The notes under the pieces: model-generated
The model's database searches: none
What the model saw: the letters and a program-made list of their open reading frames with translations, nothing else
What the model was told of the DNA's origin: nothing
Source: Calditrichota bacterium
GTDB taxonomy: Bacteria; Zhuqueibacterota; Zhuqueibacteria; Zhuqueibacterales; Geothermadaptataceae
NCBI GenBank assembly: GCA_008501545.1
Contig: QQUM01000016.1
Coordinates: 1-6,960, forward strand
DNA length: 6,960 nucleotides
Reading direction: 5' to 3'
Translations under genes and position numbers: made by a program
In this document: positions 1 to 4,832 of the stretch, one piece after another
Layout: every line of letters starts with the position of its first letter
Numbering within the stretch: the first letter of the stretch is position 1

Positions 1-480
1 AGATGTGGTCCGCGTACGCACAACTTCTACCAGGGGCATTGCAGGCACCGGATTAAAAAAATGAAGGCCACAAAATTTGTCTGTTCTTCCGGTCCGGGCC
101 GCAATATCGATCACCGAAAGTGATGAGGTGTTCGTGGCAAAGATTGTAGCGGGTCCACACTCTTCATCAAGGGTTTTAAAGATCGACCGCTTTATAGCGA
201 TGTCTTCGCTTGCTGCCTCAATGATCAAATCGACATTTTTGAGTTTTCGTAAATCTGTGGTTGTCTTTATCAGCTTTTGCGCAGAAGCTTTATCCAGCTC
301 TGAAATTTTTTCTTTCTGCACCAGGCGTGACAAGCTTTTATCGATGCGCGCCGTGCCGTTTTGTAAAACACTTTCGTCCAGCTCATGCACAATTGTCTCG
401 AAGCCGGCCTGCGCGCAAACCTGTGTGATTCCCGATCCCATCAATCCACATCCAACCACACCAACTTTTTTTATTTCCAT
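1..480 (-). CDS. 3-hydroxyacyl-CoA (3-hydroxybutyryl-CoA) dehydrogenase, N-terminal 160 residues, cut by window edge
   Basis: NAD-dependent oxidation of 3-hydroxyacyl-CoA to 3-ketoacyl-CoA, in the cytoplasm. The 160 visible residues are most of the N-terminal Rossmann domain. The dinucleotide motif G10-x-G12-x-x-G15 (VGVVGCGLMGSG) is followed by an acidic residue, E33, at the end of the second strand, the usual NAD-selecting position. The family's catalytic residues are present by alignment from memory with the human enzyme: S119 in NTSSL, H140 in GLHFFNPV and E152 in LVEVV. The C-terminal dimerisation domain (about 120 residues in a typical 280-residue protein) lies beyond position 1. The ATG at 480 has AGGAG at 488-492, seven bases upstream. 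An ATG at 485 is out of frame and meets a stop after four codons. It lies 75 bp downstream of the thiolase on the same strand, so probably the same operon and pathway. C137 before GLHFF is a small deviation from the usual hydrophobic residue. Family certain; chain-length preference (Hbd, PaaH or MmgB type) not decidable. Confidence 0.93.
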   Translation of the reverse strand, partial: MEIKKVGVVGCGLMGSGITQVCAQAGFETIVHELDESVLQNGTARIDKSLSRLVQKEKISELDKASAQKLIKTTTDLRKLKNVDLIIEAASEDIAIKRSIFKTLDEECGPATIFATNTSSLSVIDIAARTGRTDKFCGLHFFNPVPAMPLVEVVRTRTTS

Positions 481-487
481 TTCATTT

Positions 488-492
488 CTCCT
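488..492 (-). promoter_or_regulatory. Shine-Dalgarno site of the hydroxyacyl-CoA dehydrogenase
   Basis: AGGAG on the minus strand, seven bases before the ATG at 480. It selects this start over the out-of-frame ATG at 485. Its presence means the downstream gene has its own translation initiation rather than being strictly coupled to the thiolase. Confidence 0.75.
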
Positions 493-555
493 GTAGAACT
501 GTTTACTATGATTTGGACATTTAAATTTGAGAAATTTGCAAAAATAATCGTGTGG

Positions 556-1746
556 CTATTTAAATGTCTCCAATATGACTGTAGCACCTTGTCCGCCGCC
601 GATACATGCCGAAGCTAATCCATGTTTTAAATCGCCCGCCAACAAGCTGTGCATAAGTGTCACTGTTAAACGTGTTCCTGTGGCTCCAAGCGGATGCCCG
701 ATTGCAATGGCTCCACCATTGATGTTTGTTATTTCCCGGTTGAGACCCAATTCCTTTTCGACAGCTAAATATTGCGGAGAAAAAGCTTCGTTAATTTCAA
801 CCAGTTCCATTTCATTTAAGTGCATACCTGCACGCTTCAATGCCATTCTGCTGGCGGGCGCAGGACCGATTCCCATGAAGGCGGGCTCAACACCGGCAAT
901 ACCCCAACTTACCAGGCGCGCAAGCGGTTTCAAACCGTTGGCATCGGCAAATTTACGTGTGCACATCACCATAGCAGCTGCCCCGTCGACAATTCCGGAT
1001 GCATTGCCGGCAGTAATTGTCCCATCTGCCTTGAAATAGGGCTTTAATTTCGCCAATCCCTCGAGTGTAGTCCCGGGTTTCAAATGCTCATCTTTTTCAA
1101 ATAGAACGGAACCCCCTTTTCTTCCTTTTAACTCAACTGGCACAATTTCCTGTGCAAGTCTTCCTGAATTCTGTGCTTCTGCTGCTAACTGTTGGCTACG
1201 GTAAGCATATTGATCAACATCTGCACGCGAAATATCGTATTTCTCCGCCAGGTTTTCAGCTGTTTGTGCCATAGGTAAACCGCAGTAGGCATCGGTTAAA
1301 CTTTCCCAGAGCACGTCCTCCAATTCACCAGATCCCAATCGAAGTCCCCAACGAGCGCCACGGATCACATGGGGCGCCTGACTCATGCTTTCGGTTCCGC
1401 CCGCAACAACGACATCCGCTTCGTCGAGGAGCATGATGCGGGCTGCTTGAATAATGGCTTCAAATCCTGATCCACACAACCGGTTTACCGTTAATGCTGG
1501 CACATCCACGGGACACCCGGAGCGTAATCCAATGTGCCGCGAGAGATAGATTGCATCCCTGGATGATTGGACTACATTACCAAAAATAACTTGTTGTACT
1601 TGTCCTGCTGAAACAGAAGCTTTTTCCAGTGCACCTTTCGTAGCGACTACACCCAGTTCGGTTGCTGTCAAGCTCTTGAGACTTCCTCCAAAAGTGCCAA
1701 ATGGTGTGCGCACACCCGATAAAAATAGAATTTCTTTTTGCAGCAT
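556..1746 (-). CDS. Thiolase (acetyl-CoA C-acetyltransferase / 3-ketoacyl-CoA thiolase)
   Basis: Condenses two acetyl-CoA to acetoacetyl-CoA, or runs in reverse to cleave 3-ketoacyl-CoA; cytoplasmic, normally a homotetramer. From the chosen start the protein has 396 residues, matching the usual 390-395. All hallmark residues are present: nucleophilic C91 in NRLCGSGFEA, N319 in NEAFS, H351 in AIGHPLGATG, and the acid/base C381 in the CIGGGQGA motif. The frame is open up to an ATG at 1803, but the conserved N-terminal strand (KEILFLSGVRTPFG) begins right after the ATG at 1746. That start has AAAGGA six bases upstream, whereas the 19 extra residues are unlike the family. The next gene, 75 bp downstream on the same strand, is a 3-hydroxyacyl-CoA dehydrogenase acting on the same intermediate pool, which supports an acyl-CoA operon. 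Whether it is biosynthetic (AtoB/PhaA type) or degradative (FadA type) cannot be settled from the sequence, so no symbol is given. Confidence 0.95.
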   Translation of the reverse strand: MLQKEILFLSGVRTPFGTFGGSLKSLTATELGVVATKGALEKASVSAGQVQQVIFGNVVQSSRDAIYLSRHIGLRSGCPVDVPALTVNRLCGSGFEAIIQAARIMLLDEADVVVAGGTESMSQAPHVIRGARWGLRLGSGELEDVLWESLTDAYCGLPMAQTAENLAEKYDISRADVDQYAYRSQQLAAEAQNSGRLAQEIVPVELKGRKGGSVLFEKDEHLKPGTTLEGLAKLKPYFKADGTITAGNASGIVDGAAAMVMCTRKFADANGLKPLARLVSWGIAGVEPAFMGIGPAPASRMALKRAGMHLNEMELVEINEAFSPQYLAVEKELGLNREITNINGGAIAIGHPLGATGTRLTVTLMHSLLAGDLKHGLASACIGGGQGATVILETFK

Positions 1747-1752
1747 ATTCTG

Positions 1753-1767
1753 TCCTTTGCGTCCTTT
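1753..1767 (-). promoter_or_regulatory. Tandem Shine-Dalgarno-like sites deciding the thiolase start
   Basis: Reading on the minus strand, AAAGGA occurs twice, at 1762-1767 and again at 1753-1758, nine bases apart. The nearer copy lies six bases before the ATG at 1746. The ATG at 1803 has only a weak purine stretch (AGTAGTGG) before it. This is the main argument, with protein alignment, for the shorter thiolase. Confidence 0.6.
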
Positions 1768-1816
1768 GTTCAAACCCAGTGGCGTACAATTTCTCTCAAT
1801 CATCCACTACTTTTTA

Positions 1817-1845
1817 ATTTACATAAATTTAGTAAATAGTCTATT
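1817..1845. promoter_or_regulatory. Overlapping AT-rich palindromes upstream of the thiolase, possible operator
   Basis: Two palindromes overlap 70-100 bp upstream of the thiolase start. The first has ATTTAC (1817-1822) and GTAAAT (1832-1837) as perfect six-base arms around the nine-base AT-rich centre ATAAATTTA. The second is AATAG-T-CTATT at 1835-1845. Acyl-CoA operons are often controlled by dimeric TetR- or GntR-type repressors that bind such palindromes, so an operator is plausible. AT-rich DNA makes short palindromes by chance, and no regulator gene is in the window. Confidence 0.3.
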
Positions 1846-1897
1846 AAAAATGCAACGCATGCAGGTACGGCTTTGTCAATTAACAGTGATTGGACAA

Positions 1898-1915
1898 GGG
1901 GCTGTGTCAAAACAT
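1898..1915 (+). repeat. Left terminal inverted repeat of the foldback element
   Basis: GGGGCTGTGTCAAAACAT. It pairs with 2108-2125 with one mismatch (G at 1906 opposite the A-type position in the other arm). The sequence to its left (GGACAA) does not continue the match. Confidence 0.7.
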
Positions 1916-1983
1916 GAATCTGTATTATAAATATACAAATTTATGAATACATGCAGAATCTTTATAGTTAAGAATCCACCTCG

Positions 1984-2043
1984 AAGCACCTTTCGATACG
2001 CCCCGCTAAAAAGCAGCGGGGCTCGGGGCTACTCAAGATGCTT
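1984..2043. repeat. Central GC-rich hairpin (REP-like) inside the foldback element
   Basis: A perfect eight-base stem, GCCCCGCT (2000-2007) with AGCGGGGC (2015-2022), encloses a seven-base loop. The stem is GC-only apart from one A-T pair, within otherwise AT-rich DNA. Outer arms AAGCACCTTTCGA (1984-1996) and TCAAGATGCTT (2033-2043) also pair imperfectly. The right arm has GGGGCT twice (2018-2023 and 2025-2030), giving two alternative pairings. There is no T-run after it in either direction, so it is not a good intrinsic terminator. It could be a dispersed intergenic palindrome nested in the larger element or that element's own centre. Confidence 0.6.
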
Positions 2044-2107
2044 ATTTATGAAATAAAGTAAAACCCTGTTAAGTATACGGTTTTCTGTATTTTTATTCAC
2101 TGATTTG

Positions 2108-2125
2108 ATGTTTTGATACAGCCCC
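2108..2125 (-). repeat. Right terminal inverted repeat of the foldback element
   Basis: ATGTTTTGATACAGCCCC on the plus strand. It is the inverted copy of 1898-1915 with one mismatch. It ends 88 bases before the yceI start codon, so the element's edge lies at or just upstream of where the yceI promoter should be. Confidence 0.7.
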
Positions 2126-2127
2126 AA

Positions 2128-2156
2128 TTGAATTTACGGGAATAATCAAATTATAT
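2128..2156 (+). promoter_or_regulatory. Weak candidate promoter for the YceI-family gene
   Basis: TTGAAT (2128-2133) and TTATAT (2151-2156) are 17 bases apart, a sigma70-like spacing, but each box matches the consensus only partly. The -35-like box starts two bases outside the right terminal repeat of the foldback element. Transcription from here would give a leader of about 50 bases. No second hexamer pair in 2126-2213 looks clearly better. Confidence 0.25.
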
Positions 2157-2213
2157 CTGCTGTTAGATACTGTCCAATGAAAAAAATGAACCCATAATAT
2201 CAGGAGTACTTAT

Positions 2214-2807
2214 ATGAAAAAGATTCGTTTCGCGTTGCTAGCTGTATTGATTTTAGCTTTTTTTGTAAATGTTGGCTACAGTCAGCCGGCAGAATACAAA
2301 ATTGACAAATCACACTCGAATATTGGTTTTGTCGTTACACATTTGATCATCACAAAGGTAAGAGGCGAGTTTAAAGACTACGATGCTAAAATTGTGTATG
2401 ATACAAACAACCTTAGCAACTCATCCATCGATGTCAGTATTGATGTCGCAAGCATTGATACGGAGACTGAAAGACGTGACAATCACTTGCGTAGTGGTGA
2501 TTTCTTTGATGCAGAAAAACATCCGAAAATTACATTTAAAAGCACATCGATTCAAAAAGAAGGTGATCAGTTATACGCCCTTGGCAACCTGACAATTCGG
2601 GGCGTAACCAAAGAAGTTAAAATGCCCTTCGAAATGACCGAGACTATCGTCGATCCCTGGGGAAACACCCGTTTCGGCGCTGAGGCGTCATTGAAGATAA
2701 ACCGGTTCGATTATGGTGTCAAATGGGACAAGAAGATGGATACAGGTAGCCTCGTCGTAAGTAATGATGTCACGATTGAAATCCAAATCGCGGCAGTTAA
2801 ACAATAA
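2214..2807 (+). CDS. yceI: YceI-family secreted lipocalin-like protein
   Basis: A 197-residue exported protein. Residues 1-23 form a classic signal peptide: K2 K3, a hydrophobic core from about residue 6 to 20, and a likely cut after GYS at residue 23. There is no lipobox cysteine, so it should be soluble in the periplasm or secreted. The remainder is one YceI domain: YKIDKSHSNIGFVVTH at 28-43, the SSIDV-x-IDVASIDT strand pair at 70-83, RRDNHLRSGDFFDAEKHP at 87-104, and LTIRGVTKEVKMP at 126-138. Family members form an eight-stranded barrel that binds polyisoprenoid or amphiphilic ligands; the ligand here is unknown. The ATG has AGGAG at 2202-2206, seven bases upstream. The gene stands alone: divergent from the thiolase and convergent with ygiQ. 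Family assignment is firm; the symbol is the family name and not proof of orthology to the E. coli gene. Confidence 0.93.
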   Translation: MKKIRFALLAVLILAFFVNVGYSQPAEYKIDKSHSNIGFVVTHLIITKVRGEFKDYDAKIVYDTNNLSNSSIDVSIDVASIDTETERRDNHLRSGDFFDAEKHPKITFKSTSIQKEGDQLYALGNLTIRGVTKEVKMPFEMTETIVDPWGNTRFGAEASLKINRFDYGVKWDKKMDTGSLVVSNDVTIEIQIAAVKQ

Positions 2808-2837
2808 AGCCTTAAACTGCAAGAGATAAAGTAGTAA

Positions 2838-2874
2838 ACTTATTGATCCGGATCAACAAACCGGATCAATAAGT
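2838..2874. terminator. Hairpin between convergent genes, probable bidirectional terminator
   Basis: A perfect 14-base stem, ACTTATTGATCCGG (2838-2851) with CCGGATCAATAAGT (2861-2874), encloses a nine-base loop. It lies 30 bases after the YceI stop and 41 bases after the ygiQ stop in the other direction. The T-tracts are modest: GTTTCTC on the plus side, TTTACTACTTT on the minus side. Position and stem strength support termination for both genes. The left arm also contains the self-palindrome TTGATCCGGATCAA, so a competing fold exists. Confidence 0.7.
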
Positions 2875-2915
2875 GTTTCTCAATACTCCAAACACAGACC
2901 ACCCTTTTCTGTGCA

Positions 2916-4757
2916 TCATACATTTACCTTATTTCCTAAAAGTTTATCGATCCATTCTGGTTTTCCAGCCTTCTTCAACATATTTCGAATCCATTTGTGG
3001 TTCGCTTTTTTATACCAGAAAAAGAATTTGTTTTGTAGCTTTTTCTCATGATCTGAAGTTGCCGTAAAAATTGGTTTCAAAGTATATGGATGATACCCGG
3101 AATAATAAATTACAGTGGCAACTGTCATTGGCGTCGGTGTAAATCCCTGGACTTGTTCAAGCTTGAAACCCATGTCTTTGGTTTGGATTGCTAAATCCGC
3201 CATATCTTCCAGTTCACACCCGGGATGTGCAGAAATAAAATATGGAATGAGTTGTTGGCGTAATCCGGCTTTTTTATTAATCGAGTCAAATCGTTTTTTA
3301 AATTTTCGGAAAAACGCAAAGGATGGTTTGCGCATGAGCTTTAGTACTTTGTCTGATGTATGTTCAGGCGCAACTTTCAACCGGCCTGATACATGATGTG
3401 TGACGAGCTGTTGGATGTATTCATCATAGTGGTTTCGCCGCACAACCTCCAGATCATCATCAACAAGAAGATCATACCGTATCCCACTGCTCACAAATGC
3501 TTTTTTGATTTCTGGCATGGCTGCCACTTTTTTGTAGATATCAAGCATGGCCTTATGTGATGTATCGAGATTGTCGCAGACGGTTGGATGGATGCAAGAA
3601 GGACTCACACAACGGTCGCAAATTGCTTGATCTTTGCCTTTCATCTTATACATATTTCCTGACGGCCCGCCCAGGTCACTGATATATCCCTTAAAATCCG
3701 GAAGCTTTGTTATCTCCTGCACTTCATTTAAAATTGACTTTTCCGAACGACTGGCGATAAATTTGCCTTGATGTGCAGATATCGTACAGAAACTGCAACC
3801 ACCAAAACAACCACGGTGCATATTTACGGAAAATTTGATCATCTCATAGGCTGGAATCTGACCGCGATTTTTATATTTTGGGTGGGGTTGCCGCGTATAC
3901 GGCAGGGAAAAACTATGATCAATCTCCTTTTCGGTCATCGTGGCATAAGGTGGATTAATCACCAACTTTTTATTTGCAACTTTTTGAACTAAACGATATG
4001 CATGGGTTTTATTGGACTCCCTTTCGATGATTTTAAAGTTTGACGCAAATGTGCGCTTGTCTGCCAGGCATTTCTTGTGGGAGGCCAACTCCAAATCCTG
4101 CCAATTTTTATTTTTCGGGATTTTGTCTTTCCGGTCGAGTAGAATGGCTGTCTGTGGCACCGTATTTAGCGAAGAAAAAGGAATCCCTTTGTTGAGCAAT
4201 TTTATAACATCCAACAGTGGTTGCTCACCCATCCCGTATACAAGCATGTCCGCACCACTTTCTTCCAGAATAGTCGGTTTTAATTTGTTTGACCAATAAT
4301 CATAATGGGTCACACGACGGAGGGATGCCTCAATTCCCCCAAGAAGCACAGGAACATCGGGATAAAGCTTTTTTAAAATCTGTGTATAGGTTACAGTTGC
4401 ATAGTCAGGGCGAAAACCGGCTTTTCCACCCGGCGTGTATGCATCATCTGATCGTTTTCTCTTATTGGCCGTGTAATGATTTACCATAGAATCCATGCAA
4501 CCGGATGTAACACCGAAAAACAAACGTGGTGCGCCGAGTTTTTTGAAATCCCGTAAATCATCCTGCCAGTTGGGTTGTGGAAGGATGGCGACACGCAAAT
4601 TCTGTGCTTCGATTAATCGAGCAACAACAGCATGGCCGAATGCAGGATGATCGATGTAGGCATCTCCTGATATGATAATTACATCGAGGGTGTCCCATCC
4701 GCGAAGTTGCACTTCCTTCCGGGTTGTTGGCAGCCAGTCTGTGAGTGTTGTTTGCAT
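2916..4757 (-). CDS. ygiQ: YgiQ-family (UPF0313) radical SAM protein
   Basis: A 613-residue radical S-adenosylmethionine protein of unknown substrate, expected to be cytoplasmic. The N-terminal part contains the family signature LDVIIISGDAYIDHPAFG (24-41) and LLGGIEASLRR (138-148), as in a B12-binding-like domain. The iron-sulphur/SAM motif is C317-x3-C321-x2-C324 (RGCFGGCSFC). A second family-typical cysteine cluster follows: C380, C383, C388 and C394 (CDRC, SC, VC). Further conserved stretches are KVAPEHTSD (461-469), ISAHPGCE (508-515) and VQGFTPTPMT (536-545). It is shorter than the E. coli protein (about 740 residues), with less N-terminal leader and a short C-terminal tail. The start at 4757 fits the domain boundary, but the ribosome site is weak (CTGGT then A-rich); the next in-frame ATG would remove the signature. 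It is 75 bp downstream of the TPR gene on the same strand and convergent with yceI. Confidence 0.94.
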   Translation of the reverse strand: MQTTLTDWLPTTRKEVQLRGWDTLDVIIISGDAYIDHPAFGHAVVARLIEAQNLRVAILPQPNWQDDLRDFKKLGAPRLFFGVTSGCMDSMVNHYTANKRKRSDDAYTPGGKAGFRPDYATVTYTQILKKLYPDVPVLLGGIEASLRRVTHYDYWSNKLKPTILEESGADMLVYGMGEQPLLDVIKLLNKGIPFSSLNTVPQTAILLDRKDKIPKNKNWQDLELASHKKCLADKRTFASNFKIIERESNKTHAYRLVQKVANKKLVINPPYATMTEKEIDHSFSLPYTRQPHPKYKNRGQIPAYEMIKFSVNMHRGCFGGCSFCTISAHQGKFIASRSEKSILNEVQEITKLPDFKGYISDLGGPSGNMYKMKGKDQAICDRCVSPSCIHPTVCDNLDTSHKAMLDIYKKVAAMPEIKKAFVSSGIRYDLLVDDDLEVVRRNHYDEYIQQLVTHHVSGRLKVAPEHTSDKVLKLMRKPSFAFFRKFKKRFDSINKKAGLRQQLIPYFISAHPGCELEDMADLAIQTKDMGFKLEQVQGFTPTPMTVATVIYYSGYHPYTLKPIFTATSDHEKKLQNKFFFWYKKANHKWIRNMLKKAGKPEWIDKLLGNKVNV

Positions 4758-4773
4758 TTTTTACCAGATTTAT

Positions 4774-4804
4774 AGTTGATATTGAATTTCCTAATATATC
4801 AACT
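4774..4804. repeat. Perfect 9-bp inverted repeat upstream of ygiQ, overlapping its candidate promoter
   Basis: AGTTGATAT (4774-4782) and ATATCAACT (4796-4804) pair perfectly around a 13-base spacer. A partial third copy of the right arm (ATATCAA) follows at 4814-4820. No T-run follows on the minus strand, so it is not an obvious terminator for the TPR gene. Because it spans the -10-like box, an operator or a leader hairpin is the likelier role. Confidence 0.45.
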
Positions 4805-4820
4805 GACTGTAGAATATCAA
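4793..4820 (-). promoter_or_regulatory. Candidate sigma70-like promoter for ygiQ
   Basis: On the minus strand TTGATA (4820-4815, five of six to consensus) is followed after 16 bases by TATATT (4798-4793, five of six). Transcription would begin near 4786, giving a leader of about 30 bases before the ATG at 4757. It lies wholly between the TPR stop codon and ygiQ, so ygiQ could be transcribed independently of the TPR gene. Confidence 0.4.
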
Positions 4821-4832
4821 ACAAGAATTAGG

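Larger units (their letters stand above)
1898..2125. mobile_element. 228-bp foldback element with 18-bp terminal inverted repeats (MITE-like, no ORF)
   Basis: The ends are GGGGCTGTGTCAAAACAT (1898-1915) and ATGTTTTGATACAGCCCC (2108-2125), an inverted pair matching at 17 of 18 positions. Weaker, gapped similarity runs about 25 bases further inward on both sides. The centre of the terminal repeats is 2011.5, and the GC-rich hairpin inside is centred on 2011, so the whole segment is one nested palindrome. No frame inside could encode a transposase. Ends of the type GGGGCTGT-TCAAAA resemble insertion-sequence termini as I remember them, but I cannot name a family. No convincing target-site duplication is visible beyond a possible two-base AA on each side. 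It occupies about half of the 467-bp intergenic region between the divergent thiolase and yceI genes. An alternative is an old palindromic regulatory region rather than a transposed element. Confidence 0.5.

Noticed and set aside
61..80. Possible one-base frameshift in the hydroxyacyl-CoA dehydrogenase before GLHFFNP
   Set aside because: It came from miscounting the AAAA/TTT run. Read correctly, the frame continues D-K-F-C-G-L-H-F-F-N-P to the window edge without a shift.
483..485. Upstream ATG for the dehydrogenase
   Set aside because: The frame is ATG AAA TGG AAA TAA, so it stops at once; the ATG at 480 carries the conserved protein.
77..496. Plus-strand open frame of 139 codons
   Set aside because: It is antisense to the dehydrogenase, whose catalytic motifs are clear; the plus-strand product resembles no family I know and has no ribosome site.
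575..1039. Plus-strand open frame of 154 codons
   Set aside because: It is antisense to the thiolase, including its His and Cys active-site motifs, so it is a shadow of a well-conserved gene.
1874..1879. TTGACA on the minus strand as -35 box of the thiolase promoter
   Set aside because: At 16 to 18 bases downstream there is only GTTGCA-like sequence and no acceptable -10 box, so I did not call a promoter.
1676..1930. Plus-strand open frame of 84 codons reaching into the left terminal repeat
   Set aside because: Half of it is antisense to the thiolase N-terminus and the rest is AT-rich intergenic DNA; no ribosome site or recognisable product.
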